Positions 12,380-24,155 of a stretch of 64,000 bases of DNA are shown one piece after another. Origin of the DNA: Cephalopachus bancanus (Eukaryota; Chordata; Mammalia; Primates; Tarsiidae); contig JAPVLO010000619.1 of the NCBI GenBank assembly GCA_027257055.1, positions 434,001 through 498,000 of the forward strand. Direction: 5' to 3'. A program made the position numbers and the translations under genes. Position 1 is the stretch's first letter. Every line of letters begins with the position of its first letter. The notes under the pieces are model-generated. The model saw only the letters and a list, made by a program, of their open reading frames with translations. It did not search any database and was not told the origin of the DNA.

Positions 12380-13589
12380 AATGAAGAACACTTGACAATT
12401 ATTTAATGTTTGATGATGATCATAGCAGCAGTGCTGTGGATGTTCAGAAGGAAGACAAACTTGGGACTCTGTTGTCTCCAAAGCATGGCAGTGAGTTGGG
12501 TGCCAGAAGTAGGGGTTGTTGTAGCTTTGTTGATTCATGCCACCAGCATGGCCCTGAAGTCCCAGTTCCAGGAGGAAGAGTCATCTATGAAATGCAGGAT
12601 ATCAGCTTACACAAGGATATCAATTCATTGTGCTGGTTGGTCACTTAGTTCAGCGTTTTTTATCTTGGGATCCCAGAGTCAACCACCAATTCATCTCCTT
12701 CCCTGATGTTGATTATGTGCTCAGATCATGTATCTTTCATCTCCCTGACCTGCAACCACCCATCTCTGCCTATTATTAACTTTATGGAGACTGGCAGAAG
12801 TAGATTTCCCAGATCTACTTTCACTGGTCAGGAACTGGTAGAAGCATAATATAACTGAACTTCATGTTATTTCTCTTTTCCAGATCATTGGAATTTGGAA
12901 CCAGGTTTCTACAGCACTGGGTTCTTTTATGGTCAAGTTGAACAATCCCAGTCACCCATGACAGACTGTCATCCTCTTCCTTTTCTTCTTTTTCTTTCTG
13001 CCCACATTTCTAACTTCTCTTTTTCCTTTGCTCATTTTCCTCTCATTTAACCTTGCTCAAAATTGCTATGTCAAAGACTCCTTTTCCTGCCATACCTCTC
13101 AGAAAGCAGACAAATAGCAGAATGCTGGCACTGGATGGGTCATAAATAATGAATAATGCACAGGAACAGCTGAAGCAGCTCTGTTTACAAAGAGAAAATC
13201 TTTTGATAACATATTATCCTATTTACTCTTTGTAGTGTCAGCAGTTCTTTATTCAGCAGAGGTGCACACCTCCTTGCTCACCAACACGAAACCTCAGTAC
13301 ATGGCTGATATTCCTGCTGCTATCTGATCCCAGCTCCACCACCAGGAGGACCTGTCAAACATCCTCTCTGATGCCTATGCTGCCATCCCCTGGGCCACTT
13401 AAAACCTGCCAGGATGGTGGCCAGTCTTTTATAGTTTGAAGCTTATGTTTCTTTATTTTAATCCCACTTTAGCCTTAATGTCTTGATTTTTACAGAACTC
13501 TGGAGAGAGTAAAGGCTTCTAACTCAGTCCTTTGATGTGTATAATTATAGTACCTAATAAGTTCCATATTCAGGGCTCAGGGTCTGGTA
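12380..13589. other. No gene seen
   Basis: Mixed unique sequence. A 98-codon frame at 12410-12706 and its overlapping partners show no recognisable domain. Nothing suggests an RNA gene. Confidence 0.45.
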
Positions 13590-13750
13590 AAAACCAGATG
13601 TCCCAAGCATAACCCTGCAAAATAGGTTATTATTATTTCCAGTTTCAGTCAAGGAAATTATGACTTATAAGTTAATTTATTAGTTCAGGTTTACTGAGCT
13701 AGTAAATTATCAACTCAAGGCTGAAATCCAGTATCTATGACTTTGAGTTC
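13590..13750 (-). mobile_element. MIR fragment, antisense
   Basis: The order ggttattattatttccagtt, then gaggaaatt-like, then ttactgagctagtaa and ggctgaaatccag is the reverse MIR core, moderately diverged. Confidence 0.6.
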
Positions 13751-14389
13751 CATCATTGCTCTTTCTTGCTACTGGTTAGGATTCAGAATTTGGGAACCAG
13801 CGTAGAAGAATCTCTCAGTTAAGGTTGCAGTAGAAAACAGAATTTCATTTTGTTCCAATGCAGGTATGGTAATGAGAAGATAAATCACAAAGGGTGTAGG
13901 CAGGGTAAAGGAAATATAAAAGGAATGTGGAGGCGCCCAGTGACTTGCAAACAAGGGAAGTGTTATCATCTCTAGGCTTAAAGGAAAAATTGAAAGAGAT
14001 CATATTTGGAAGTCAAGTGAGAATTGGGATCATGAATAAGAGTCCACCTACTGGACTAGAAGCTTCAACCACTGCCAAATGGCAGCCCTGGAGCATGGGG
14101 GAACAGGGACGAGGACCACTTTCTATATAAGGCATTTGCCAAACCCAACTAGAACAAGTCAGCTAGAGAAAAAGGGATAGAGTTGATGGGGTTTGCATTC
14201 CTTGGCAAAGGACAGGGAAGAGGAGGGGAGAAGGTGGTCTGTCAGGTCTGGGAGGATGGAGAACAGTCAACACATAGAGCCAGTGTGTGATCCTCTGTGT
14301 GATCCTCTGTCCTAGGGCTGTAAGTGGGAATGTTCCCACATTTCCCCACAGACTCTATGTCCAGAAGTACCTTCACCACAAAACCTAGA
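13751..14389. other. No gene seen
   Basis: Unique sequence. Two neighbouring copies of tgtgtgatcctctg at about 14284-14309 are a small direct repeat. No coding signal is seen. Confidence 0.4.
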
Positions 14390-15000
14390 AAATTTGAGCT
14401 TTAAGACTTATTTGCACTACACCTGGCTTCACAACAGTCCAACTGAAAATTTGGGGGCTTAAAACAAGAATGGTTCATTATTTGTTATATTTCTGTGATT
14501 TGGCTGGGTGGTCCTACTTTTCATGGCATCAGTCAGAGTTACTCACACAGCTGCATTCAGCTGGGAGCTCTTCTGGGTCTGAAACATACAAGGCATCTCC
14601 ACTCACATGTCTAGGACCTCAGTGCTCCTGCACATTATATTGCTCTTACCATATCATATTGCATCATTCTGTTGTCTAGTCTGAACTTTCTTCCACGGCT
14701 GGTGGCTTCCAGAAGGGCAAAAAAATACTGACAGGCCTCATAAGACCTAGGTCAGTATCTGGCACAGCCTCACTTTTGCCTAATTCTATTGACCAGAGAA
14801 AGGTGTAGGCTGGCTCAGATCCAAGAAGAGAGAATACAGGCTTCACTTTGTGATGGAAGTGCAGCATGCACACACAGCACAGGAGTAATTCTCAGGGGCC
14901 TCCTTCTGGCCAGTTTGCCACAGTCTGCCTTGCAGTAGTCTACACCCATTTTTATGTGGAAAATACATTCCCACTCTTTCTAAGAAACCCCAAAATTTCA
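14390..15000. mobile_element. Ancient interspersed repeat, family not assigned
   Basis: The stretch shares a block (gctgcattcagctggg with flanks such as cttaaaacaa) with 17003-17290, in the same orientation. Such dispersed shared blocks indicate two copies of an old interspersed repeat. I do not name the family. Confidence 0.5.
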
Positions 15001-15349
15001 TCCCATAATGACACCTAGCTGAAGTCCTGTCTCATGATCTATACTGGGCCAAAGTATGATTATAGACACTTTTGGAGCTACAGAACTGTGAATGGAAGAT
15101 TCAAGCTAAATCCCAATCTCCAACATTTAATTCTGAAACAATGCCAATACAAGCATGGCAGAACTGCAATTAACACTCCACTTTTAAAGAAGAGGAACAA
15201 GAAGCACATCAGAGGTACTGGGGCATGGCAATTCTAAAGTCAAGCAAGGCATTCAGTGCCCATTCAGCTTTCTAGGGGCAAATAATTTCCTTTGATTAGT
15301 GTCACCTTCTGTCTCTGTAATAGTTCCTGGCTCCACTGCTAGCTTCAGT

Positions 15350-15535
15350 GTTTGATTCCATCTTCTAGGCTATTATCTATGCCCTCAGATGCATTCTTCC
15401 TAAGAATGACCCAGACTTGCAGCTGAATAACTTACCCAGTCTGTTTGATTCCACCTTCCAGGCTATTATCTATGCTCTCAGATTCATTCTTCCTAAGAAT
15501 GACCCATAATTGCAGCTGAATAACTTTCCCAGTCT
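15350..15535. repeat. 93-bp tandem duplication
   Basis: Copy 1 at 15350-15442 and copy 2 at 15443-15535 start with gtttgattcca and end with cccagtct. They differ at only a handful of positions, so this is a fairly recent local duplication. Confidence 0.93.
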
Positions 15536-15544
15536 GTTTCTTTT

Positions 15545-15935
15545 TATTTATTTAGATAGTTATTCATTCATTTATTTGTTTTATTTTTAAGATTTAGGCT
15601 ACAATTCAAGGTTAGGTATACAAATGTTCATTATGCAGGTAATCTTGTTGATGAAGTGTCCCCCTTCCTCCCCAGGCAGTTTCCCTCAACTGCTAATCCC
15701 ACCTCCCTCTCCTGAAAGTTTCCCATTACTGACAATCACTTTATTTTTTATGTTCCATATTTTTCCTTTTTTCCCTTTATTTTTTAAAGATGTGGGGTAC
15801 AATTCAGGGTTAGGTATACAAATGTTCATTATGCAGGTATCCTTATTGATGAGGTATGCAGTAGTAGGAATCTGCCTGGGGAAGGGGGCCACCCAGTCTG
15901 CTTTCTCCCAACAGAAAGCTGGGAGCTCAAATTAT
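15545..15935. repeat. Approximately 200-bp imperfect tandem duplication
   Basis: The phrase ggttaggtatacaaatgttc with tcattatgcaggta appears at about 15610 and again at about 15810, each preceded by a T-rich run and a tacaattca motif. Outside the 70-bp core the copies diverge. An open frame of 147 codons spans both copies and is probably a by-product. Confidence 0.8.
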
Positions 15936-16498
15936 TATTTTCATTTTGAACTTCCTTATCCTTTCATCCAGCCTGCCAATTCTCTCATCAGGACAATTAT
16001 CTTAAAACATGTTGTGTTACCTCTCCATCTTATTGAGGTTCACTCTATGCTCTGTTCCTTAGCATAATTCTTTCTGTGACTAACCTCTCTCTACTCTGGG
16101 TGTGTGAATCACCACCTTATGATTTCTAGGAGTCCTTTTGTCTGGCACACAGAATCTAGGGAGACTTGCCTTAAGTCTTCCAGAATCCTTAACAAAGGGT
16201 CCTCCAGCCACAGCCTTGATTTAAACTTTCTCTAAGCCCCATACTTTAAAAAAATCTTTTGTCACCTAAGGAAACTTTCCTGGGGTCCCTATATTTACTG
16301 TAAATTCTCCTTGAAAGTTGGTCAATTCTTGTTTGCCTTCTTGTTCTTTTGCAATACCTTAACACACACTACTAAGAGGAGTCACTTGGCATTTTTAACA
16401 CTCCCTGGCATTAGCCAAGATCACAATATACTCACCTCACTGCTCTTCAAACCTTTGCTGACTCCTCTCTTTGCTCCTCTGCCTTAAGTTCTTTGTGT
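15936..16498. other. No gene seen
   Basis: Pyrimidine-rich unique sequence with no recognised element or gene. Confidence 0.4.
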
Positions 16499-16900
16499 GG
16501 CTATAAAAGGAATACCTAGGCTGGGTAATTTATAAGGAAAAGAGACTTATTTGGCTCCCAGTTCTGCAGGAAGAATAAGCATGGCACCTGCATCTGCTGA
16601 TGATGAGGGTCTCAGGCTGCTTCCACCCATGGTAAAAGGTGAGGGGGAGTTGTGTGGAGATCACATGGTGAGAAGGAAAGCAAGAGAGAGAGAGAGAAGG
16701 AGGTGACAGGCTCTTTTCAACAACTGGTTCTTGCAGGAGCTAACAAAGTGAGAACTCACCACTCCTGTGAGAATATCACAAAACAATCCATGTAGGATCT
16801 GCCCCCATGGCTCAAACATCTCCTGCCAGATCCCACCTCCAACAATGGTGATCAATTTTCAACAGACAGGACCAAACACATTGTATCCAAACTATATGAT
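16499..16900 (-). mobile_element. MaLR-type LTR (MST-like), antisense
   Basis: The left end, with ctataaaaggaatacc and ctgggtaatttataagg, and the right end, with catccaaactatatgat-like sequence, are the reversed ends of the ERVL-MaLR LTR group. Between them lie ggttctgcagg, a GA-rich stretch and atctgcccccatgg in the order seen in MST-type LTRs. Confidence 0.8.
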
Positions 16901-17002
16901 CCCACCTAACCTGCCACATGATCCCAAAGCCAGCGCCACAGATCTGAGATTTTTGATATGGGGACATCACACTTCTAGGTGAAATAAATTTTCTGCTGCT
17001 AT

Positions 17003-17290
17003 TTTTATCATCTATTGCTGGGCAGAAAATCTCAAAACTTAGTGACTTAAAACAACAACAGGTATTTACTTGCTAATGATTTTGAAATTTGAGCAAGGCT
17101 CAGCAGGGATGATCCAACTGTGCTCTACACAGTGACAGTTGGAGTCATCCCTGTGGCTGCATTCAGCTGGGTGCTACTCTGAGGTTGCAACATCTAAGAA
17201 GCTCTTGACCTATCATATTTTGAGATGGTCTGGTGCAGCAAGAGATAACAGAAACAGGGTCCCTCATTTGTACTGGATGCTTACAAGGCC
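17003..17290. mobile_element. Second copy of the unassigned ancient repeat
   Basis: The phrase ttagtgacttaaaacaacaa and the shared block gctgcattcagctggg match the family at 14390-15000 in the same orientation. Confidence 0.55.
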
Positions 17291-17669
17291 CTGAAAGAGA
17301 CACTAAGGAAATAGTCACCTAGTCAACATTGAGAAGACCTGTGTGGTTGGAGGCTTGTGATTAGGGGAGGAGTTAGTGAGATGAGGCTGGAGGGGAACAA
17401 AGGACAAGTTAAGGATATTTGAACTTTTCTCCCCAAGAAACCGGTCTAGAGTTTAAAGCAAGAAAATTATATGAGCCCACTTGTATTTTCACAAGTGTGT
17501 TCTGGTGTGGTGTGGAAAATGAATTGGAAAGAAGCAAAGGGGACATATGGGAAGACCTTCTGGAGATGGCTGAAGTGGTTCAGGTGGTGAGGGGAAAGTG
17601 GCTTGAGCCACAGTGGGGACAGTGGAGGTGATGGGAGTGGGTGAGTGTGAACGGATATGCGACCTGTTT
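17291..17669. other. No gene seen
   Basis: Short opposing frames at 17419-17700 have no domain. The region is G-rich on the plus strand. Confidence 0.4.
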
Positions 17670-17840
17670 CAACATCTCCACTCTGTGAGGCAGTGATCAT
17701 TAAGCCCTTTTAAATATTAGGAAACAGATTCTGAGCTGATGAGTACCTAGGTTACTTAGTTATTAAGTGATGAGACAGTATTTGAACCCACATCTATGGA
17801 TCTTAAGGATGCTTTCTTTATCTACTACATCAATCACTCC
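17670..17840 (-). mobile_element. MIR fragment, antisense
   Basis: The order attaagccc, ggaaacagattctgagctga, ttacttagttattaagtgat and atttgaacccacat is the reverse MIR core. Confidence 0.65.
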
Positions 17841-18699
17841 AAAAAAGAATGTGTAAAACCATCTAATTCATGTTTCTTGATATTTTCCTATTGAGTTACA
17901 GCCTTCTGCTTAGTGATCACAATATCCTTCAGGGCTCCATGAACTGTAATAGTCATTGTGCTTGATTGTTTACCTCGACTGGACTCCAACGTGTGACTCC
18001 AAGTGCTGGAATAAAATGTTCTGGGGGCCAAATGATGCTGCCTCCCCAGAAGACAGTGCCAGAACCAGCTTCCTGCCATTGTGGAGTGCACAGGTCACAT
18101 CTCTTGCCTGTAACAAACACTGGCAAGACAATGCCAGACAGAGGCCCTGGAGCATATTCTGGCATCCTTACCAGCAGGAGCATCCAGAGAAAGCAAGCAA
18201 GAATAATGGACATCATGTGAGGAATCCAGCAAGTGGGCACCCACTCCTGGCAGCACTGGGCCTGGCTTCCACCCAGTCCCTTCCAACAGAGCTCACTTTC
18301 ACGTCCAGATCAGCCCAGAGGCATTCTAGAATAGGAATAAGCTGTTCATGTATATGCAAATGCCAAGATAGGAAGGCAGGCTGTGGGAATTTGCATTTTT
18401 AATGAAACAAGACCACAGAGAAAGAGCAGATGTAATGGGCAATAACTTGCTGTTTCTTTATTTGTTTTTTGAAGAAAAGAAGGGAAAGGTCATGGGCCTG
18501 GGTAGAGGTCAGAGCCATCTGCAGGACTCAGAAGAATCTTAGAATCATTGTAATCAAAACAACAGAATTTGTACCTAATCCTGACTTGTAGCCCACATCT
18601 CTATAATAAAATAAGTTAAAAAAAGGAACCAGTAAAGTAACAACACAAAACATTTAATATTATTTTAGTAACCCTTAGTAAGCATTGAGTAAATGTTAG
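17841..18699. other. No confirmed gene; opposing frames at 17953-18402
   Basis: A 148-codon plus-strand frame (17956-18402) and a 95-codon minus-strand frame (17953-18240) overlap. The minus strand also has splice-like borders around 17974-18107. None of the translated products is recognised, so no CDS is called. Confidence 0.4.
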
Positions 18700-18860
18700 A
18701 TACATGCCAAGTAACATGTATGTCAATCTTCCCACCGCTCTAAATGGTGAGTGGTATTATCACCTGCATTTTCCAGAATAAGGAGACTAAAGCTTATTCT
18801 GCCTGAAGGCACATTACCTGTATCTGGTAAAGCCTGAGTTTTAAATTAGGTTTGCCTGAT
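18700..18860 (-). mobile_element. MIR fragment, antisense
   Basis: The order tattatcacctgcattttcc, aaggagactaaagc and gcacattacctgtatctggt is the MIR core read in reverse. Confidence 0.62.
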
Positions 18861-19899
18861 GGCAGAGCCCTACTCCCAACCTCTGGTCAAAACTGCTTCT
18901 GCACTTCTGTTTTTACTGTTGCTGCACCATCTACATCCATCACGTGTACTCTCAGAAAGGGTCTTTTGGAAATAGTGACCGGTGGTGTGAACACAAGTAG
19001 GGGGGTGGGAGATAGAGGTCCCATTCCCCAGTGTATCTTCCCTTACCAGTGGATCATGTAGACCTGAATTTCTCTTCCAAAACCTGAGAGACCTCACTGT
19101 GCACCAAAGCCAAGTCTCTGAGTTATCGAGATTGCCGTACCAGCAAAGTCCATCCAGGTTCAGGAGGGAGCTGAAAGGGAGAGGCCGGAGGCTCAGAGCT
19201 GTAGCATGCTCCTCCCTGGGCAGAATTTTGGGAAATTGTCCTGGGATGTTTGGGTCCTGCCAGAGAGCAAAGACAGAGCAACGGTGTGCAGTGCAAGCGC
19301 AATGCTCAGTTAGGTGCAGGCTCCACAAGGAAGCATGCCCAGAGGTGTGTGTGCACCAGTGGGAATCATGTCCTGTGGTGAGCCCCTGGTGGGAAGCTGG
19401 CCCTTTGGATGCAGGTCGGGTGGGAATGCATGGCCTGGAAGGGTTTGGTGCTGGAGGGTGCTCATGGGTCCCAGCCCTGGGGGCATGCGGGTACCTCTGT
19501 ACACTCACCCTTTCCTGAAGGCCTCGAGACACTGCCGAGGTTGTGACATCCTTCCGGTTGGCCGGGCCCCTGGTCATCTTGGCCGTGAGCGCCAAGACTC
19601 AGGAAGGCAACCACGGCCATGTTGGTGGCAAGGTGACCGCGGGCTCCCTCCTGAGGACTGGGGACGTGTGACCGCCACCCAGCTTAGGTAGCCTTTAGGC
19701 CTCGCTCCCCTTGGTGTGTGGATGGGGCAGTGTTGGTGACGGGTCGTGCAGCACGGGCAAGAGCCCAATTCACCACTGCCCCTATCCCACACAAGGGCAG
19801 GCCGCTTAGACACTCCAGGTGGCACCGCAATACACCACTTCTGCCTTCTAACCAGGCTGTGTGCCTCGCGCCTCCTTGTGGCGGAAGTGGGGCGGCAAC
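18861..19899. other. GC-rich block, no confirmed gene
   Basis: GC content rises sharply to the right and CpG sites appear around 19530-19700. A 241-codon minus-strand frame (18870-19595) overlaps several plus-strand frames of similar size. That pattern is common in GC-rich DNA where stops are rare. No domain or signal peptide is recognised. Confidence 0.4.
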
Positions 19900-22120
19900 T
19901 GTGCTGGAGACCAGGGGATGCAAGGCAGCGTGGGGGGTGGGGCGCCGGAGGTGGAGCAGAGCCATTGGTCACGCAGAGCCTGCATGTGAGAGAACTGACT
20001 GTCTTCACCTGCTCTCAATTGATTCCCTGTCGCCCTTAGCTGACACTTGCCACCTGCTACCTCCTTCCGGGACCCCTGCTGACAGCCTCCCCTCACCTGT
20101 GCGGCCCCGTGGGTGAGTCCATCAGCCTGGAGAAAGGTGTGGCGGCTTCAGGAGGGTCCCGGGTTACCACCAGCCCTCATTTGCAGAAACTTCCATGCTC
20201 TGAAGGGAGGATGCATCTCCAGGGTGCCCTGCCTGGGTTGTGGGGGTGGGTCCTGTAGGTTGGGCTGGGTGGGGGGTCCCAGGGGTGCCGGGAAGAGGTG
20301 TCAAGGGGCTTTGGGGCGGGCTGGGCGTTCTGTTAGTGTTCCTGCACGGGGGCAGGGTGAGGCACCCAGTGGGGTTCTGACCTGGGGGCCGAGAGTCTCT
20401 GGGGGGTCTGGGTGAGGGTGTTGGAGGCGGCTGGGGCACCATGGATACCGGGCGGGAGACTCGGGTTCTGACCAGGGGGCTGGCTGGGGAATATGGGAAG
20501 GTCCCTGAGGGGTGCCGGGGGTGCAGGAGGCATGGGTGGGAGCAGAACAAACTGCAGTGCAGAGCCAGCTGGCTCAACCTGCTCTCTGCTTGCTTCCCCA
20601 CTGTGCTGCTGCTCATCACCTGGCTGCCTCCCACCTCCCACCTCCCCTACCTGCACCACCAAGGACGTCTCCTCAGAAAGACAGCTCTGTTGGCGAGTCT
20701 TTTGAGAGCCTGGAGAAATGTGTCATGGCTTTGGGAGGGTCCCTGTACTCCCAGTCCTCATTTCCAGAAACTTCCAGGCTCTGAGGGGAGGGGCATCTCC
20801 CGGGTGCCCCTGCCAGGGTTGCAGATGTGGATTCGGGGGTCTGGGATTAGGGCTGGGTGGGGGTACCCAGGAGTTGTTGTGTGGTAGTGTTGAGGCTCCA
20901 GAGTGGGCTAGGCAGGGTGTTGGAGTTCTGGTAGTTTGGCTGGGTGGGGGCACCCAGTGGAGTGGTCTAGACTGGAGGACCAAGAGACTCCAAGGATCTA
21001 GGTGAGGGGTGGGGGGTGGGGAAGGGCACCACTGGATGTTGGGTGGGAGATTTGGGGCTAATGGGGGATGGGCAGGGCTCCCGAGGATCTGGGAGGGGCG
21101 CCGGGAGTGGGCAGAATGGGGAGTGGGGGAGGCAGCAGTGTGTGGGCAGGAACAGACTGTCACCCAGAGTCAGCTGGCCACCGGAAGGGTCTCTGCTGCT
21201 CTCAGATCCCTCTCTGCCATCATCTTCTGCTGCTCACTGCGCAGCTACTTCCCACCTGGCGCAGCCACAAGCAGCACCCTCTTCGCCATTCGGGTGAGTC
21301 CCTCAACCTGGAGAAAAGTCTTGTGCTTTCGGGAAGTTCCGCGTGTTACCCCCAGTGCTCATTTGCAGAAACTTCCAGGTGCTGAGGGAAGAGGGCCTCT
21401 CCAGAGTGCCCTTCCTGGCCCCTCCCCCCCGGGGTGCCCAGGGGTGCTGGGCGTGGGGTCAAGGGGATCCAGGGTGAGCTGGGAATGGTGTTGGAGTTCC
21501 AGGGAAGGGGCTGGGTGGGGTCACCCATTGTGGGTCTGGACTGGGAGTCCTAGAGACTCCCAGGGGTTCTGGGTGATGGGATCGGGAGGTGGGAAGGGAT
21601 TCCATTTCATGCTGGGCAGGAGATTTGGGTGGCGACAGGGGTCCGGTAGGGTTCCTGAGGAACTGGGGTGGGGGGCGCTCAGTGGTGCAGGGCAGGGGCA
21701 TGTGCAGAGTGGAACAGGTCACCACGCAGAGCCACTCGTCCACCTGAACAGGCCTCATCTGCTGCTAGTTTGCTCTGCATCACCATCTGCTGCTCACCGC
21801 CTGGCCGCCTCCCACCCCACGCCACTGTGTTGAGGGTCTCAAGGCTGGGCTAGGCACCGTATCCGAGTTCCAGGGGTGGGACTGGGTAGGGGCATCTTGT
21901 GGGGGGGGTTCTATGCACTGAGGGAGCAAGGGTCCAGGGGTCTGTGTGGGGTTGTCAGGAGATGGGTAGGGGCATCAATGAATGGTGGACAGACTAGGCT
22001 GGCTGTGAGTTTTGGGGACAATGAAGGGGGTGGCGATGGGGCCCCTGGGGATCTGGGGAGGCTCCTGGGGAGTAGAGGAGACCAAAGGTGGGGTGGGTGG
22101 GGGTCCGTGAGGGTCTGGGC
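19900..22120 (+). repeat. Approximately 580-600 bp GC-rich tandem repeat, four copies
   Basis: Matching landmarks (gtgagtcc or its variant, then cctggagaaa) start at 20113, 20693 and 21294, with a truncated fourth at about 21832. The spacing is 580, 601 and 538 bp. Each copy contains a block with catttgcagaaacttcc and ctctgaggg, a long G-rich spacer with gctgggtgggg motifs, a cagagccagctgg-type block and a pyrimidine-rich block ending at the GTGAGT motif. Copies are moderately diverged. The repeat is distinct from the 2.38-kb array that begins 2.8 kb downstream. Confidence 0.85.
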
Positions 22121-22904
22121 AAACCTGCCCCTCAGCACCATTGGGTTTCTTATCCAGATGCTGCCATTGGAGGTGGTGGCTGCAGCCTCAGGATGCCTGA
22201 GGGGCACGGGGGTGCCAGCCCAGACCTGGGGTGTCTCTTCCTTGTCCTCCTCTCCTGTCTGTGCCGGTGTGGCTATAGCTGACTCTAGAGACTCTGTGTC
22301 CACCACCCAGAGCACAGTATCCATGGAAGATGAAGGAAAGGGCCCCGTGGGCAGATGTAGCTTGGATTTGAGGCATGGTGACTGCTCCCTGTTGGTGTTG
22401 TGTGCCCACCTTTTATTTTAACAATTCTGTGTCTTTAGTGCATGGGATGTCTGAGGACTTGCCTCCTCAGCACGTCCCCCTTCATGATTGACCAGTAGCT
22501 GTGCTTACATAGCTGTGCTGCTCCTAGGATTCCTGCCTGAATCTAAAAGTAAAGTAATTTCCATTGTTGAGAATGTAAACTTGATTGTCTAAGTTGTACT
22601 AGTAATTTTAAAATTGATACTTTTTAGAGATGCAGTAGTCTTTCTTGCTATCTGAGATCTCTGAGGTGTGTTGGAAATATGATGAGAAGCATGATTATAT
22701 TGCCCAGTTTTACTCTGGATGGAAACATGGAAGTGTGTCACTGCAGAGGAGTTACACTATCTCATTGGTCTTGAGAAACAGCATTTGACAGTCCTAATGT
22801 TTGTGTTTGGTGGTATGGAAATGCCCATTTTCTTAGCCTTTTTCTCTTTTAGTTTATAGATATAAGAAATGTGTATTTGTTCTGCCCATAAGACAAGGAA
22901 TATT
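22121..22904. other. Transition from GC-rich block to AT-rich sequence, no gene seen
   Basis: GC-rich sequence ends near 22440. A 181-codon plus-strand frame at 21876-22421 runs through the G-rich repeat and is not recognised. The remainder is AT-rich and unique. Confidence 0.4.
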
Positions 22905-22905
22905 A

Positions 22906-23190
22906 GGGCCAGATGCTGTGGGTAACGTCTGTATTCTCAGCACTTTGGGAGGCAGAGGCTGACCTAGGGTTTGGAGACTAGCCTGAGCAACTTGGTGAGA
23001 CCTCATCTTTACAGTAACATAAAAAATTTAGTTGGGCATGGTGGTGTACACCTGTAATTCCAGCTACTTGGAAGGCTGTGTCAGAAGTATCACCTGAGCC
23101 CAGCAAATCAAGGCTTCAGTGCCCTGAGCATGCCACTGTACTCCAGTTTGGGTGACAAAGTGAGACTCCAACTCAAGGAAAAAGAAATAC
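22906..23190 (+). mobile_element. AluJ-type element
   Basis: A dimeric Alu in sense orientation: diverged first-arm start, ggcagaggctgacctagg, a middle linker near 23015, then gcctgggtgac-like end sequence and a short mixed A tail. Its high divergence fits the J subfamily. Confidence 0.88.
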
Positions 23191-23789
23191 ATTCATGTAT
23201 CTCTTTTTTGGTATAAACAGTGTAAATAACATCTAAAACTCAATATACGTTTGTGAGCTTATTTTCTGAATGCTACCAGATTTAAGAGAGTAGTCTAAAT
23301 AGGTGGATTCTTAAGTGTTGCTTTTGTTTCTGATCTTAGGAAGAAGAGCATGATAATAAATAAAGCAGATTCTCATTCTCTCTTGAGGTAGGTGTTGTTC
23401 TGCGATATGAGTCTCATACATGATTGTGTCTGACTGTGTTCCTGTACTTTATGACCAAAGATGAATGATGTAGCCTCACAGAAGATTATGCAGTTCTTAA
23501 AAATTTGTGGGGTTTATGAAATCCCATTTTCTTTTTTACCATCAAGAGACTATTTCTGTCAGTTTCTCACTGCCATCATGTTTTTTCTTTTCTCATACTC
23601 AAGCATTTTAAATATATAGCCTAGAAATTTTCAAAAAATTTCAAAAAAAGTGATTGACTATCTTAAAATACATAGATTGGGATCTGTGTCTTTTTATTGT
23701 TCATACCTTTCTTTGACATGGTATAGTATTAACAGTTTGGAGATGTGAAACAAACCTGGGTTCAAGTGTTGTCTTGAATAATTTAGCTT
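23191..23789. other. No gene seen
   Basis: AT-rich unique sequence without recognised elements. Confidence 0.4.
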
Positions 23790-23930
23790 GAATCACTTAA
23801 AACTATGTGGCTTTAGACAAATTACTTTACCTTTAGAGACTATTCCATCTACAAATTGAAATTGATTAATGTTCAGCTCATAGAGTTCAGGGATTAAATG
23901 AGAAGCCTTGTATAAATTCTCTTGGTAGGG
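23790..23930 (+). mobile_element. MIR fragment
   Basis: The order actatgtggctttagacaaa, ttactttacc and cagggattaaatgag follows the sense MIR core with many changes. Confidence 0.6.
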
Positions 23931-24155
23931 ATAATTTCAGAGCTTGGGTTGTGGAGCCAGGCAACCTGATTTGAGTGATGGATTCAATAGAAATTGCTTG
24001 ACTTTATGCAGATTAGCAGTGCTTCCTGGGTTTGGGGGCTTCAGTTTCTTTATCATTAAATAAGAATAATGGTAGAACCCAACTTATGAGGTTGTTATAA
24101 GCATTCAGAACAGTGTGTGGCATGGTAAACTCAATAAATTAATTGTAAGTAGCTT
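23931..24155 (+). mobile_element. MIR, near full length
   Basis: The order tggagccaggcaacctgatt, cttcagtttctttatc, atgaggttgttataagcatt and aactcaataaat covers almost the whole MIR consensus in sense orientation. Confidence 0.75.

Noticed and set aside
18870..19595. 241-codon minus-strand open frame
   Set aside because: It is opposed by plus-strand frames of similar length in a GC-rich block with few stops. No recognised domain, signal or splice context.
21009..21833. 274-codon plus-strand open frame
   Set aside because: It crosses boundaries of the 590-bp tandem repeat and is rich in G, W and S from G-rich DNA. Its sister copies are not open in the same frame, so coding is unlikely.
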